Below are positions 51,055-61,020 of a stretch of 64,000 bases of DNA, piece after piece. The stretch is from Vibrio ostreicida. GTDB lineage: Bacteria; Pseudomonadota; Gammaproteobacteria; Enterobacterales; Vibrionaceae. The translations under genes and the position numbers were made by a program. How positions within the stretch are numbered: the stretch's first letter is position 1; every line of letters starts with the position of its first letter. The DNA lies in NCBI RefSeq assembly GCF_013074385.2, contig NZ_JABEYA020000002.1, positions 631,368 through 695,367 of the forward strand, read 5' to 3'. The notes under the pieces are model-generated. The model worked only from the letters and a program-made list of their open reading frames with translations. It made no database searches and was not told where the DNA came from.

Positions 51055-51813
51055 CTAATTTTTTAGCTGGTACTTACGTAGCAGTGTTCCTATTTTCTCT
51101 TCCTCCATTTTTTGAAAATACTGGTTGAGTTTGTGAACAATCTCATCGGCGTCTGGATGGTGTTTACTAATGGCAACATGAAGAGGCGTTTTGGAAATAG
51201 GGGTCGCGCTAAAGTCAAACTTAGTCCGCGCAATACCCAATCGTTTTAGGTGCCAGCGTGCGACAAAATCATCGGCAATGAACATGTCGGCTCGTTTTGA
51301 TATGACGAGGCGAATGCTGGTGTTCAGGTCGACAGAGGGAACATGGGTGTAAGTGAAATTCTGAAGAATGGCATCACCATAGGCATAATTGTCAACCAGA
51401 GCGACTCGCCGTTGGTTTAAGCTGGTGAGGTCTCTATAGACAAATTCAAGGTCTGAATCAGCAACCGTCACAATATTGTTGGTTAAGTAAGGTTCCGTAA
51501 AGGTGAACCATTCTTCTCGTTCTGGGTTTTTCCAAATGGCAATCAAAACATCATTTTGGCCAAACCTGGTTGCTTTGAGCGCGCGGCTCCAAGGCGTGTA
51601 GGTAAAATCAAGCTCATAGCCGATGTGTTTAAATGCTGCGGTGACCACATCGTAAGCGATACCCTGACCTTCAGACGATTGCATCAGGTAGGGGGGCCAT
51701 TCCGCTTGGGTGGCTTTGAGAGTGTTGGCAAACACGTGACTTGTTATTGCTAACAAACCAATCCAAAGGATCACCGCTTTAACGCCTAAAAAACACAATC
51801 GCAAATGTGTCAC
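51055..51813 (-). CDS. Orphan periplasmic solute-binding protein, family 3
   Basis: The 252-residue protein has a signal peptide (hydrophobic core AVILWIGLLAITSHVFA) and then the SBP_bac_3 pattern AEWPPYLMQ, GYELDFTYTPWSRAL and FTEPYL. It has the same general pattern as the protein at 49454-50170, with EWPPY and GYEL in both. No transport or sensor partners are near. The start is uncertain: GTG 51813 is listed, and a later GTG would give a shorter signal peptide. Transcription is convergent with the region containing the DnaA boxes. Confidence 0.82.
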   Translation of the reverse strand: MTHLRLCFLGVKAVILWIGLLAITSHVFANTLKATQAEWPPYLMQSSEGQGIAYDVVTAAFKHIGYELDFTYTPWSRALKATRFGQNDVLIAIWKNPEREEWFTFTEPYLTNNIVTVADSDLEFVYRDLTSLNQRRVALVDNYAYGDAILQNFTYTHVPSVDLNTSIRLVISKRADMFIADDFVARWHLKRLGIARTKFDFSATPISKTPLHVAISKHHPDADEIVHKLNQYFQKMEEEKIGTLLRKYQLKN

Positions 51814-51912
51814 CAAAGAGACAAGGTTATCTTAAATTCTAGTTGAGGTTTCGAATCTCGGGTTATTTGTTCTCGCTGGAGTGTGCGGTAAATCGTGATC
51901 CAGCCCGACAAA

Positions 51913-51966
51913 CCCTAAGTGAGTGATTGGACAATAAAAAACCAGTGTTCTAACTTACACTTAGGG
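51913..51966 (+). repeat. Long-loop inverted repeat upstream of the alpha-galactosidase
   Basis: CCCTAAGTG (51913-51921) and CACTTAGGG (51958-51966) are exact inverse arms with a 36-base loop, just upstream of the alpha-galactosidase Shine-Dalgarno. It could be an operator pair, a leader stem or chance. Confidence 0.4.
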
Positions 51967-52001
51967 GAGTGCAAATACCAATCCAGCTCAGGAGTTGCAA
52001 T

Positions 52002-53753
52002 ATGTCTTTTTCAGTCACGCTGGAAAATGGGTGTAGCTTACGTGTCAGGGATATTAATCTCAAAGCGGATCTCAATCACAATGAAGTGGGTTTTGTTTAT
52101 CAGGGGCTGAGCAACGATCGTCTCAGTAACCGTTATGTTCTGGCGCTGACAGAGTTTACTTTTGAGCCAACCGCACGATTATTAGGGGATGGTTTTCAAA
52201 TGCTGGCTCAGACTGGTGGAACGGTCGAGCACCCCATTGATATCGGGCGATGTGCGGACAACGGTCCACTTTATCGGCTTTATTCCCGCACCGATCCCAA
52301 GCGTTACTACAACTATTTGGTCGTGGAACATGCTCAGGGATTTACCTTGTTTGGATTCACCTCTTGCTATCGTTTTGCGGGCTATTTTGAGATTGCTGAT
52401 ATCGAACATCACCTGTGGTTAAAGATCTGCATCGATGGTGAAAACACCTATCCGCTAGATTGGGCTTCCAACCAACTTGAGTACGTTGCGGTATTGCAGG
52501 GTCATGATCTCGATGCACTTTACACCGAGTACGCCACATTGATTGCCGCTCACCATCCTGTGCGTGCGGGTGTCAGGCGGAGCGCACCCGTGGGTTGGTG
52601 TTCTTGGTATTCGTATTACGAACACATGACTCAAGAGCATGTGTTGGATAATATCAGTGTTATGCATCAAACGCTTAAGACCTTAGAGTACGTTTTGATA
52701 GACGATGGTTATCAAGCCTTTATGGGGGATTGGTTGACACCGTCGACGTCGTTTCCGACGGGGGTGGAAGTATTGGCCAAACAAATCATCAATCAAGGTA
52801 AAAAACCTGCTATTTGGCTTGCGCCTTTTATTGCTCAAGCAGAATCAACCCTATTTAAGGATAATCCTGACTGGTTTTTAGCCCATGAGGATGGCCAGAG
52901 ATTAAAAGCGGAAGATATTACGTATGGTGGGTGGCGAAATACCCCTTGGTATATTTTGGATACGTCCAACCCCGACGTGCAAGAACATTTAACCTCGCTT
53001 GTCAGAACCATGCGTGAACAATGGGGGGTTGGACTTTTTAAATTGGATGCTAACTATTGGGGAGCCTTGAAGGGGGTTAGGCAGCAAAAAGGCATCACGG
53101 GTGTTGAAGCTTACCGTCTTGGTATGGAGGCGATTATTGAAGGGGCAGGGGATGCTATTTTGCTAGGTTGTAACGCCCCGATGTGGCCCTCGTTAGGTCT
53201 GGTGGATGCGATGCGTATTTGTGATGATGTCGAGCGCGATGAAAAACGATTTGAACGCAATGCTCAGCAAACGTTTTATCGATGTTGGCAGCATCGACGT
53301 TTGTGGCAAATTGATCCAGACTGTCTCACTTTGGTGTCTCTGCCCGATCAGTCAACGGCGAGGCGTTCTTATCAGTTCCACCGCGATGTGCTGCTGGCGA
53401 GTGGTGGTTTACTGTTTTCTGGGGATCCATTGCCAGATCTGACACCTTTTGCTTACAAATCCTTATCGAGATTATTTATTCGCCACAAGCACACGCAACA
53501 CTCGGCTCAATTCAGGTCTTTGAATCTTCACTATGCTTACCTTACGATGAACGGACAAAATGAACTTCACTGTTTATTTAACTTTGATCAGCCAGCACAC
53601 GAAGTGACACTCACATCTGACACGCCGGTGTACTGGCGTGACTACTGGACTGGGGAAAAGCTCAATCACCATAGAACGGCTTATATACAAGTGAGTTTAG
53701 CGGAAGGATTATCGAGTAGAGCGATTGTGACAGCTCGAAGCCTCGCCTATTAA
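52002..53753 (+). CDS. GH36-family alpha-galactosidase
   Basis: This 583-residue enzyme has an N-terminal beta-rich domain and a TIM barrel. The WCSWYSYYE segment opens the barrel. The nucleophile is probably Asp in [10 protein letters not shown] and the acid/base Asp in [10 protein letters not shown], by analogy with GH36. LIDDGYQ and [11 protein letters not shown] are also typical. No signal peptide, so it is cytosolic. ATG 52002 has AGGAG seven bases upstream; the in-frame upstream start is not needed. There is no sugar transporter or regulator beside it, so its substrate delivery must be elsewhere. Confidence 0.88.
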   Translation: MSFSVTLENGCSLRVRDINLKADLNHNEVGFVYQGLSNDRLSNRYVLALTEFTFEPTARLLGDGFQMLAQTGGTVEHPIDIGRCADNGPLYRLYSRTDPKRYYNYLVVEHAQGFTLFGFTSCYRFAGYFEIADIEHHLWLKICIDGENTYPLDWASNQLEYVAVLQGHDLDALYTEYATLIAAHHPVRAGVRRSAPVGWCSWYSYYEHMTQEHVLDNISVMHQTLKTLEYVLIDDGYQAFMGDWLTPSTSFPTGVEVLAKQIINQGKKPAIWLAPFIAQAESTLFKDNPDWFLAHEDGQRLKAEDITYGGWRNTPWYILDTSNPDVQEHLTSLVRTMREQWGVGLFKLDANYWGALKGVRQQKGITGVEAYRLGMEAIIEGAGDAILLGCNAPMWPSLGLVDAMRICDDVERDEKRFERNAQQTFYRCWQHRRLWQIDPDCLTLVSLPDQSTARRSYQFHRDVLLASGGLLFSGDPLPDLTPFAYKSLSRLFIRHKHTQHSAQFRSLNLHYAYLTMNGQNELHCLFNFDQPAHEVTLTSDTPVYWRDYWTGEKLNHHRTAYIQVSLAEGLSSRAIVTARSLAY

Positions 53754-53824
53754 AAGGAGGTAAGTTAAGATACGCGCTGTCTATTCAATATCGGTCAAAA
53801 GACCACAGTACCTTTAGGAAAACT

Positions 53825-54346
53825 ATGTCAATTATCTTGGGTATTGACCCAGGTTCTCGCATCACTGGCTATGGTGTGATTCGTCAGACTGGCCGTCAGC
53901 TGCAATATCTTGGTAGTGGCTGTATTCGTACTTCTGAAAAAGCGCTCCCCGGTCGCCTCAAACAGATTTACGCTAGCGTTTCAGAAATCATCATTCAGTT
54001 TCAACCGGATGTGTTCGCGATTGAGCAGGTTTTTATGTCTCGTAATGCGGACTCTGCACTCAAACTGGGCCAAGCTCGTGGCAGCGCGATTGTTGCGGCG
54101 GTTAACGCTGATCTACCGGTTTACGAATACGCGGCGCGATTGATCAAGCAAGCTGTGGTAGGAACGGGCGGAGCGGACAAAGAACAGGTGCAACACATGG
54201 TGCAATCGATGCTCAAACTTCCAGCTAAGCCTCAAGCTGACGCTGCGGATGCGTTAGGGGTCGCGATATGCCATGCCAATACCAATAAAACACTGGTCGC
54301 ATTGGCAGGTAAAGCGACCAGCGCGCGCCGTGGTCGTTATCGTTGA
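53825..54346 (+). CDS. ruvC: Crossover junction endodeoxyribonuclease RuvC
   Basis: RuvC resolves Holliday junctions. The 173-residue protein keeps the acidic catalytic residues D8 (GIDPG), E67 (FAIEQVF), D139 and D142 (QADAADALG). It follows the alpha-galactosidase by 71 bases and precedes the ruvAB pair, from which it is separated by 130 bases containing a LexA box. Confidence 0.98.
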   Translation: MSIILGIDPGSRITGYGVIRQTGRQLQYLGSGCIRTSEKALPGRLKQIYASVSEIIIQFQPDVFAIEQVFMSRNADSALKLGQARGSAIVAAVNADLPVYEYAARLIKQAVVGTGGADKEQVQHMVQSMLKLPAKPQADAADALGVAICHANTNKTLVALAGKATSARRGRYR

Positions 54347-54415
54347 TCATTGAGGAAATCACGGCGCAGTAAGCGGGTATCATTTTTTGGCCTAGCCTTA
54401 AAAACTGACAAAGAA

Positions 54416-54431
54416 CTGGATGTCTATCCAG
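54416..54431. promoter_or_regulatory. LexA (SOS) box of ruvAB
   Basis: CTGGATGTCTATCCAG is a near-perfect palindrome and differs by one base from the E. coli ruvA LexA box CTGGATATCTATCCAG. It lies 46 bases upstream of the ruvA start. The flanks (AAAGAA / TTCTTT) lengthen it into a 12-bp stem, which could be mistaken for a terminator of ruvC. Confidence 0.85.
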
Positions 54432-54476
54432 TTCTTTATTATCCTGTCATAAATTCATTTCCCAAGAGTATTAAGC

Positions 54477-55094
54477 GTGATTGGACGTTTGCGTGGCATT
54501 CTTATTGAAAAACAACCTCCTGAATTGTTGATTGAAGTTAATGGTATTGGCTATGAAGTTCAGATGCCGATGAGTTGCTTTTACGAGTTACCCAATGTGG
54601 GAGACGAAGCGGTTGTCTATACTCATTTTGTGGTCCGTGAAGATGCTCAGTTGCTGTACGGCTTTAACTCAGTAAAAGAACGGGCTCTATTTCGTGAAGT
54701 GATAAAAGCTAATGGTGTTGGGCCCAAGCTTGGATTGGGTATCTTATCTGGGATGAACGCTAGCCAGTTTGTCGCCTGCGTTGAAAGAGAAGATATTTCA
54801 ACCTTAGTTAAACTGCCGGGTGTGGGTAAGAAAACAGCTGAACGTTTAGTGGTTGAAATGAAAGACCGACTCAAAGGTTGGGGAGCTGGCGATTTGTTTA
54901 CCCCTCATACAGATGCGGCGCCAAGCGATCCTGTCTCGTCTGTGCCGGAGTCCAACGCTGAAGAAGAAGCCATCAGTGCACTACTGGCCTTAGGTTATAA
55001 ACCTGTCCAAGCATCGAAAGTGGTTGCTCAGGTTAAAAGCGCGGATATGAGCAGTGAACAGCTCATCCGAGAAGCCCTGAAGTCGATGGTCTAA
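54477..55094 (+). CDS. ruvA: Holliday junction branch migration protein RuvA
   Basis: RuvA binds Holliday junctions and loads RuvB. The 205-residue protein has the N-terminal OB fold ([28 protein letters not shown]), two helix-hairpin-helix motifs including [20 protein letters not shown], and the C-terminal RuvB-binding three-helix domain after a flexible linker (about 140-158). The start is GTG 54477. ruvB begins 20 bases after its stop, so they form the SOS-controlled ruvAB operon. Confidence 0.98.
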   Translation: MIGRLRGILIEKQPPELLIEVNGIGYEVQMPMSCFYELPNVGDEAVVYTHFVVREDAQLLYGFNSVKERALFREVIKANGVGPKLGLGILSGMNASQFVACVEREDISTLVKLPGVGKKTAERLVVEMKDRLKGWGAGDLFTPHTDAAPSDPVSSVPESNAEEEAISALLALGYKPVQASKVVAQVKSADMSSEQLIREALKSMV

Positions 55095-55114
55095 GTGAGT
55101 ATTAGGAACAAGCA

Positions 55115-56119
55115 ATGATAGAAGCTGATCGTCTCATCGCACCAGACAACACGGTATATAAAGAAGAAGAGGTTATTGATAGGGCCATCCGTCCTAAGAA
55201 ACTGGCAGATTATCGAGGTCAGGATCATGTCCGCGACCAAATGGAAATTTTTATTCAAGCCGCCAATTTGCGGCAGGAAGCGTTGGATCATCTGCTGATC
55301 TTTGGTCCACCAGGATTGGGGAAAACCACACTAGCGAACATCGTCGCCAATGAAATGGGGGTGAGTATCCGAACGACATCGGGTCCTGTTTTGGAAAAAG
55401 CGGGCGATCTTGCGGCTTTGTTGACCAACTTAGAAGAAAATGATGTTCTCTTTATTGATGAAATTCATCGACTCAGCCCCATGGTGGAAGAAGTTTTGTA
55501 TCCGGCAATGGAAGATTACCAGCTTGATATTATGATTGGTGAAGGCCCCGCTGCACGCTCGATAAAAATTGACCTTCCTCCCTTTACCCTCATCGGGGCG
55601 ACGACTCGAGCGGGTTCGCTTACCTCACCTTTGCGCGATCGTTTTGGTATTACCCAGCGTCTCGAATACTACAAAATACCGGATCTGCAACATATCGTTC
55701 AGCGCAGCGCCGATTGTCTAGGCTTGTCCATGGATGCAGAAGGCGCATTGGAAGTGGCCCGCCGCGCGCGCGGTACACCGAGAATAGCCAACCGACTCTT
55801 GCGCCGTGTTCGAGATTATGCAGAGGTGAAAGGTAATGGTCACATCTGCCTGAAGACAGCAGACAGTGCACTGAATATGTTAGATGTCGATGCTCAGGGC
55901 TTTGACTACATGGACCGTAAACTGTTGCTTGCGATCATGGAAAAATTTGCGGGCGGACCGGTTGGTTTAGACAATATGGCTGCCGCCATCGGTGAAGAGA
56001 AAGACACCATCGAAGATGTACTCGAGCCGTACCTAATCCAGCAAGGTTATTTGCAAAGAACCCCTCGTGGTCGGATTGCCACCGATCGCGCTTATCTGCA
56101 CTTCGGCATTGATAAATAA
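55115..56119 (+). CDS. ruvB: Holliday junction DNA helicase RuvB
   Basis: RuvB is the AAA+ motor that drives branch migration. Walker [10 protein letters not shown], Walker B FIDEIHRL, sensor-1 GATTRAG and the C-terminal winged helix ([16 protein letters not shown]) are intact. The 334-residue length is usual. A terminator is present 28 bases downstream. Confidence 0.98.
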   Translation: MIEADRLIAPDNTVYKEEEVIDRAIRPKKLADYRGQDHVRDQMEIFIQAANLRQEALDHLLIFGPPGLGKTTLANIVANEMGVSIRTTSGPVLEKAGDLAALLTNLEENDVLFIDEIHRLSPMVEEVLYPAMEDYQLDIMIGEGPAARSIKIDLPPFTLIGATTRAGSLTSPLRDRFGITQRLEYYKIPDLQHIVQRSADCLGLSMDAEGALEVARRARGTPRIANRLLRRVRDYAEVKGNGHICLKTADSALNMLDVDAQGFDYMDRKLLLAIMEKFAGGPVGLDNMAAAIGEEKDTIEDVLEPYLIQQGYLQRTPRGRIATDRAYLHFGIDK

Positions 56120-56147
56120 GTGTTGACTCACGATTGATCACTGATTC

Positions 56148-56175
56148 AAAGCCAGCGTCTTCGAGCTGGCTTTTT
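56148..56175 (+). terminator. Intrinsic terminator of ruvAB
   Basis: GCCAGC (56151-56156) pairs with GCTGGC (56165-56170), eight-base loop, then a T run. Confidence 0.8.
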
Positions 56176-56179
56176 AATG

Positions 56180-56195
56180 GGTGATCACTATCACA
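56180..56195. promoter_or_regulatory. Candidate CRP site upstream of cydA
   Basis: GGTGA-N6-TCACA differs from the CRP consensus TGTGA-N6-TCACA at one position. It starts immediately after the ruvB terminator, 400 bases upstream of cydA, so direct control of cydA is uncertain. Confidence 0.35.
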
Positions 56196-56320
56196 TAATT
56201 GTCATTTTATGATTCGTATTTTCGTAACTAAACCTCATGAGTTGTTAAGCACTTGTTTTGCATAAATACTTTGCGCTTGATCTCAAATAACCCTTGATTA
56301 ACAAAACCTCATGTAACTGA

Positions 56321-56334
56321 TTGATATGGATCAG
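56321..56334. promoter_or_regulatory. FNR-like site, near consensus, upstream of cydA
   Basis: TTGATATGGATCAG matches the FNR consensus TTGAT-N4-ATCAA except for the last base. It is centred exactly 50 bases upstream of the perfect FNR site. Confidence 0.5.
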
Positions 56335-56340
56335 TGTGAT

Positions 56341-56360
56341 GCATTTTTGTTCAAAAATGC
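56341..56360. repeat. Inverted repeat between the two FNR sites
   Basis: GCATTTTT (56341-56348), loop GTTC, AAAAATGC (56353-56360). The perfect eight-base arms sit between the two FNR-like sites. Role unknown. Confidence 0.4.
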
Positions 56361-56370
56361 CGAGTGAAAA

Positions 56371-56384
56371 TTGATCGAGATCAA
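56371..56384. promoter_or_regulatory. Perfect FNR box upstream of cydA
   Basis: TTGATCGAGATCAA is an exact match to the FNR consensus TTGAT-N4-ATCAA. In E. coli FNR represses cydAB under strict anaerobiosis. Confidence 0.65.
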
Positions 56385-56462
56385 AGCGAATCAAAAATAG
56401 AAACCTTTTGTAAACAACGGGTTTTATCAGTAATATTAGCTCCAGCTGTATTAGCTGATGCT

Positions 56463-56477
56463 TAACAATTAACTAAC
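56463..56477 (-). promoter_or_regulatory. ArcA-type site upstream of cydA
   Basis: The minus strand reads GTTAGTTAATTGTTA, with two GTTA repeats 11 bases apart and 13 of 15 matches to the ArcA consensus GTTAATTAAATGTTA. It is about 120 bases upstream of the cydA ATG. ArcA activates cydAB at low oxygen in E. coli. Confidence 0.5.
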
Positions 56478-56597
56478 CGTTACGGTACATTTTTGCAACA
56501 ATAAGAGGTTGTTTAGCAACATTATCTAAGTCGGTATAACACCTGCGAATAATGCATGAATGTAAAACGTGTCTTAAGCCGACACATAGGAGTAAAC

Positions 56598-58184
56598 ATG
56601 ATTGATGTCGTCGATCTATCGCGGTTGCAGTTTGCGCTCACTGCGATGTATCACTTCCTCTTCGTACCACTGACTCTGGGTATGGCCTTTCTTCTTGCCA
56701 TCATGGAATCTCTGTACGTAATGACGGACAAGCAAATCTACAAGGACATGACAAAGTTCTGGGGTAAGCTTTTCGGTATTAACTTCGCGCTGGGTGTGGC
56801 AACTGGCCTGACAATGGAGTTCCAGTTCGGGACCAACTGGTCCTACTATTCTCATTACGTAGGTGACATTTTCGGCGCTCCATTGGCCATTGAAGCGCTG
56901 GTCGCTTTCTTCTTGGAATCAACCTTTGTCGGTTTATTCTTCTTCGGCTGGGACCGACTGTCTAAGCGTCAGCATTTGGCGGTCACTTGGTTGGTTGCAC
57001 TCGGCTCAAACTTCTCTGCTTTGTGGATTTTGATTGCCAATGGTTGGATGCAAAATCCAGTGGGCGCGGAATTCAATTTCGAAACCATGCGTATGGAAAT
57101 GGTTAGCTTTGCGGAAGTCGTCCTTAACCCCGTGGCACAGGTCAAGTTTGTCCATACGGTTGCTTCAGGCTATACGACTGGGGCGATGTTTGTTCTAGGT
57201 ATCAGCGCATATTACTTACTAAAAGGTCGTGATATTGCCTTTGCACGTCGTTCATTTGCGATTGCTGCATCGTTTGGTATGGCGGCGATTCTCTCGGTGA
57301 TTGTTCTTGGTGATGAGTCTGGATATGAGCTGGGTGAAGTCCAGAAAGTCAAACTGGCTGCAGTAGAAGCCGAATGGCATACCGAACCTGCACCCGCCGC
57401 ATTTACACTGTTTGGTTTACCGAACCAAGACACGATGAACACCGATTACGCCATTAAAATCCCGTATGTGATGGGCATTATTGCGACGCGCTCGCTTGAT
57501 GAACAAGTGACAGGGTTACGCGATCTTCGTGATGAGCACGTTGAACGTATTCGCAATGGGATGTACGCATACGAGTTACTTGAAAAATTGCGTGCCGGTG
57601 ATAAGTCTGAACAGAATGTGGCGGCTTTCGATGAAGTGAAAGGTGATTTAGGCTACGGTCTGCTCTTGAAGCGTTATACCGACAATGTCGTCGATGCGAC
57701 CGAGACTCAAATTCAGGCGGCGGCGGATGATTCGATCCCGACGGTCTGGCCATTATTCTGGTCATTTAGAATTATGGTGGCTTGTGGCTTCATCATGTTG
57801 TTTGTGTTTGGTGCGTCGTTTATTCAGACATGTCGACAGAAAATAGAGCAGAAACGTTGGATTTTGAAAGCGGCACTGCTTTGTATACCCCTTCCTTGGA
57901 TTGCCGTTGAAGCCGGTTGGTTCGTGTCAGAATTTGGTCGACAGCCTTGGGCGGTGGGAGAAATTCTGCCCGTCGATGTTGCGGCGTCGGCGCTCACTGC
58001 GAGTCAGATTTGGACATCACTGTTTGCCATTCTAGCGCTGTACACTGTGTTCCTGATCGCTGAAGTTTACCTGATGTTGAAATTTGCTCGCAAAGGGCCA
58101 AGTAGCCTAAAAACGGGTCGTTATCACTTTGAACAAAATGGCAATACGGTTGAAGATACCGTTAACCGTCAAGTAGAGGCCTAA
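56598..58184 (+). CDS. cydA: Cytochrome bd oxidase subunit I
   Basis: CydA carries the hemes b558, b595 and d of the high-affinity quinol oxidase. The 528-residue protein starts [28 protein letters not shown] with heme ligand H19. About nine membrane helices are present. The loop after residue 270 is long, in the style of the E. coli long Q-loop type. ATG 56598 has AGGAG nine bases upstream; an upstream start adding 14 residues is rejected. FNR and ArcA sites lie upstream. Confidence 0.97.
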   Translation: MIDVVDLSRLQFALTAMYHFLFVPLTLGMAFLLAIMESLYVMTDKQIYKDMTKFWGKLFGINFALGVATGLTMEFQFGTNWSYYSHYVGDIFGAPLAIEALVAFFLESTFVGLFFFGWDRLSKRQHLAVTWLVALGSNFSALWILIANGWMQNPVGAEFNFETMRMEMVSFAEVVLNPVAQVKFVHTVASGYTTGAMFVLGISAYYLLKGRDIAFARRSFAIAASFGMAAILSVIVLGDESGYELGEVQKVKLAAVEAEWHTEPAPAAFTLFGLPNQDTMNTDYAIKIPYVMGIIATRSLDEQVTGLRDLRDEHVERIRNGMYAYELLEKLRAGDKSEQNVAAFDEVKGDLGYGLLLKRYTDNVVDATETQIQAAADDSIPTVWPLFWSFRIMVACGFIMLFVFGASFIQTCRQKIEQKRWILKAALLCIPLPWIAVEAGWFVSEFGRQPWAVGEILPVDVAASALTASQIWTSLFAILALYTVFLIAEVYLMLKFARKGPSSLKTGRYHFEQNGNTVEDTVNRQVEA

Positions 58185-58195
58185 AGGAGACACAT

Positions 58196-59332
58196 ATGTT
58201 TGAATATGAAACCCTAAGACTGATCTGGTGGGTGTTGATTGGTATTCTATTGGTGGGCTTCGCAGTAACCGATGGTTTTGATATGGGGGTGGGTGCCTTG
58301 GTGCCCATCATCGGAAAAAATGACCACGAACGACGAGTCATGATTAACTCCATTGCCCCGCACTGGGATGGTAATCAGGTATGGTTAATCACTGCTGGTG
58401 GCGCACTGTTTGCCGCATGGCCTTTGGTGTATGCGACCTCATTCTCCGGATTTTATTTTGCGATGGTCATTACGCTTGCCGCTTTATGGTTGCGTCCGAT
58501 TGGCCTTGATTACCGTTCAAAGATTGAAGATCCGAGATGGCGTCAGACTTGGGATATTTGTATCTCGATCAGTGGTTTTATTCCACCGATTATCTTTGGT
58601 GTCGCGTTTGGTAACCTGCTGCAAGGGATCCCCTTTAAGCTCAACGAGTTTTTGATGTCCACCTATCATGGGACATTTTTCCAACTACTCAACACCTTTG
58701 CTTTGTTATGTGGTTTGGTGAGCTTGTTTATGTTCTTGTTGCAAGGAGCAACATGGTTGCAGATGAAGACCACGGATCAAGTCCATGCTCGGGCGCGTAA
58801 TGTCGCTCAAATCATGGGCCTCCTAACTATGGCGACGTTTGTCGCGGGCGGGGTTTTGATCCAAAGTATCGATGGCTACACTATCCAAGGCATCATGGAT
58901 ACCAACGCGCCCTCCAACCCACTCAATAAAGTGGTGCAAATGAGCCCAGGCGCATGGATGAATAACTTTAAAACCTACCCGCTCATGTGGGCAGCGCCTG
59001 TATTGGGTGTTGTCATGCCGTTGTTGGCGGCGTTGGCCTCGCGTTTTGAGAAAGGTGGATGGGCGTTTTTGGCCTCCAGTGTCGGTAGCGCAGGTATCGT
59101 ATTTACGGCTGGTTTGGCGATGTTCCCGTTTATCCTTCCATCCAGTGCACTGCCAAGCCAGAGCTTGACATTGTGGGACGCAACGTCATCTGAATTGACA
59201 CTTAACCTGATGACGGCGGTTGCGTTTGTTATGGTGCCTGTCATTCTCGGATATACCTCTTGGACGTATTACAAGATGTTTGGCCGTCTCGACAATAAAT
59301 TTATTGAAGACAACAAAAACTCACTTTATTAA
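58196..59332 (+). CDS. cydB: Cytochrome bd oxidase subunit II
   Basis: CydB is the second core subunit, with no heme of its own. The 378-residue protein begins MFEYETLRLIWWVLIGILLVGFAVTDGFDMG and has about eight or nine helices with the conserved HWDGNQVWLI motif. It starts 11 bases after cydA with an AAAGGAG site. Confidence 0.97.
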   Translation: MFEYETLRLIWWVLIGILLVGFAVTDGFDMGVGALVPIIGKNDHERRVMINSIAPHWDGNQVWLITAGGALFAAWPLVYATSFSGFYFAMVITLAALWLRPIGLDYRSKIEDPRWRQTWDICISISGFIPPIIFGVAFGNLLQGIPFKLNEFLMSTYHGTFFQLLNTFALLCGLVSLFMFLLQGATWLQMKTTDQVHARARNVAQIMGLLTMATFVAGGVLIQSIDGYTIQGIMDTNAPSNPLNKVVQMSPGAWMNNFKTYPLMWAAPVLGVVMPLLAALASRFEKGGWAFLASSVGSAGIVFTAGLAMFPFILPSSALPSQSLTLWDATSSELTLNLMTAVAFVMVPVILGYTSWTYYKMFGRLDNKFIEDNKNSLY

Positions 59333-59344
59333 GGAGTCATCAAT

Positions 59345-59452
59345 ATGTGGTATTTCGCATGGATTTTAGGAGTACTTCTGGCGTGCGCGTTTGGAATCAT
59401 CAATGCGCTGTGGCTAGAACATTCCGAAATGATGGACAAAGACAGTGAGTAA
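59345..59452 (+). CDS. cydX: Cytochrome bd oxidase small subunit CydX
   Basis: This 35-residue single-pass membrane protein (MWYFAWILGVLLACAFGIIN then ALWLEHSEMMDKDSE) is the CydX subunit that stabilises the oxidase. AAGGAG lies seven bases upstream of ATG 59345. It is too short for many gene finders. ybgE overlaps its last eight bases. Confidence 0.93.
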   Translation: MWYFAWILGVLLACAFGIINALWLEHSEMMDKDSE

Positions 59453-59747
59453 CGTCACTGAGTGTCTTGTTCGCTTGCATAAGCCGATGGACAAGCGCTT
59501 GCTGAGAGCGTTGTCATTGGTTTTAGGGTTCTATCATGTCGCCATGATCATGTGGGACCCAGCGCGGTATGCCGAGTCTATTGGTGGTTTCAATGCTTTG
59601 GTGTCACCAATGTTGATCTGGGCAATATGCTCAAGCATGGTCTTTGGTCTAAATTTCAAACCTGCACACGGGCTGTGGCAGGTGTTATTCAGCCCTTACT
59701 TTTGCTTAACGATTCTTAGCTACCTGACACTATTACGTATTTTGTGA
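59445..59747 (+). CDS. ybgE: Cyd operon membrane protein YbgE
   Basis: A 100-residue protein with about three hydrophobic segments (LRALSLVLGFYHVAMIMWDP, ALVSPMLIWAICSSMVFGL, LFSPYFCLTILSYLTLL). It fits the Cyd-operon YbgE family, whose function is not known. The start is GTG 59445, overlapping cydX by eight bases; ATG 59487 is a less likely alternative. Confidence 0.85.
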   Translation: MSNVTECLVRLHKPMDKRLLRALSLVLGFYHVAMIMWDPARYAESIGGFNALVSPMLIWAICSSMVFGLNFKPAHGLWQVLFSPYFCLTILSYLTLLRIL

Positions 59748-59782
59748 TCAGAATTGACTGAAACTTAACCGTTATTTCATAC

Positions 59783-59820
59783 AAATAGCGCCACTTTTGA
59801 AAAGTTGGCGCTATTTTTTT
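59783..59820 (+). terminator. Intrinsic terminator of the cyd operon
   Basis: A long hairpin pairs ATAGCGCCA with TGGCGCTAT (plus an inner CTTTT/AAAAG stem) and is followed by a seven-T run. It separates cydABX-ybgE from ybgC-tol. Confidence 0.85.
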
Positions 59821-59912
59821 ACCTAAGTTTGGCAAAACCTTGATTAACCCTTGCATATAGGGTGATGAGTTGCGTTATAGTAAGGCACCTCAACGTTATG
59901 GAAGGGTGTGTT

Positions 59913-60332
59913 GTGGAGCAAACGGATAAAATATTCGAATGGCCAGTGACCGTCTATTATGAAGATACGGATGTTGGGGGCGTGGTTTACCATGCCAATT
60001 ACGTCAAATTCTTCGAAAGAGCGAGAACAGAATATTTGAGAAGCTTGGGCATTCGGCAGCAGGTTCTCTTGGAGCAAGGTATCGCGTTTGTCGTCAGACA
60101 CTTAGACATCGATTTCCTTCAGGGGGCACGCCTTGACGATAGTTTACTGGTCAAAACCAGTGTTGCACAGGTAAAGAAGGCAACACTGGTTTTCTGTCAG
60201 GAGATCGTAAATCCTGCCGGCAAGACATTGTCTAAAGCAATGGTTAAGGTAGCATGCATAGACAACCAAACCATGAGGCCTAAAGCGATCCCTCAACCAA
60301 TTATTATGGAGTTTAGCCAAAGTGACCGCTGA
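59913..60332 (+). CDS. ybgC: Tol-Pal-associated acyl-CoA thioesterase YbgC
   Basis: YbgC is a hotdog-fold thioesterase found at the start of tol operons; it interacts with phospholipid synthesis enzymes in E. coli. The catalytic Asp20 lies in [16 protein letters not shown]. The GTG at 59913 is chosen because GAAGGG is eight bases upstream and the 139 residues match the family; an ATG 15 bases earlier lacks a good site. It overlaps tolQ by 11 bases, so the operon is coupled. Confidence 0.93.
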   Translation: MEQTDKIFEWPVTVYYEDTDVGGVVYHANYVKFFERARTEYLRSLGIRQQVLLEQGIAFVVRHLDIDFLQGARLDDSLLVKTSVAQVKKATLVFCQEIVNPAGKTLSKAMVKVACIDNQTMRPKAIPQPIIMEFSQSDR

Positions 60333-61020
60333 TATTTCAATGCTTGACCTGTTTTTGCAAGCCAGTTTGTTAGTAAAAATGGTGATGTTAACGTTGCTCG
60401 GAATGTCGATTATTTCATGGGCGATGATCATCAAACGAAGTAAAGTGCTGTCGCGGGCCGCGAAAGGTGCGGATACCTTTGAAGATAAATTCTGGTCTGG
60501 TACAGACCTTTCCGTATTGTATCAAAACGCGAATAAACGCAAAGCGACCCTGACAGGCACCGAAGAGATTTTTTATTGCGGTTTTACAGAATTTGCTCGT
60601 TTGCGTAAATCCAACTCAGAATCACCCGATTTTATAATGGAAGGTACGGGACGAGCTATGCGCGTTGCAGTCTCTCGAGAGGTCGATGAACTGGAAACAC
60701 ACTTACCGTTTTTGGCAACGGTCGGGTCGATCAGCCCGTATATTGGCCTGTTTGGCACAGTATGGGGGATCATGCATGCCTTTATCGCGTTGGGTGAAGT
60801 GAAGCAAGCAACACTGGCGATGGTTGCACCCGGCATTGCAGAGGCGTTGATCGCCACCGCAATGGGCCTTTTTGCTGCGATACCAGCGGTGATGGCCTAT
60901 AACCGCTTGAGCAATAAAGTGGGTAAACTCGAACACAACTACGCTACGTTTTCTGAAGAATTTCATAGCATCCTGCATCGTCAGGCGATGGCAGGGCGTG
61001 ACTCTGTCAAAAGGGACTGA
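60322..61020 (+). CDS. tolQ: Tol-Pal inner-membrane proton-channel subunit TolQ
   Basis: TolQ forms, with TolR, the proton-driven motor that energises TolA. The 232-residue protein has three membrane helices (about 15-35, 135-155, 170-195) and the conserved [25 protein letters not shown] stretch. The start is GTG 60322; the ATG at 60340 is an alternative. Its TGA stop is immediately followed by the tolR start. Confidence 0.96.
   Translation: MTADISMLDLFLQASLLVKMVMLTLLGMSIISWAMIIKRSKVLSRAAKGADTFEDKFWSGTDLSVLYQNANKRKATLTGTEEIFYCGFTEFARLRKSNSESPDFIMEGTGRAMRVAVSREVDELETHLPFLATVGSISPYIGLFGTVWGIMHAFIALGEVKQATLAMVAPGIAEALIATAMGLFAAIPAVMAYNRLSNKVGKLEHNYATFSEEFHSILHRQAMAGRDSVKRD

Noticed and set aside
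54410..54437. Intrinsic terminator of ruvC
   Set aside because: The stem core matches the E. coli ruvA LexA box at 15 of 16 positions and lacks a good T run, so I call it an SOS operator.
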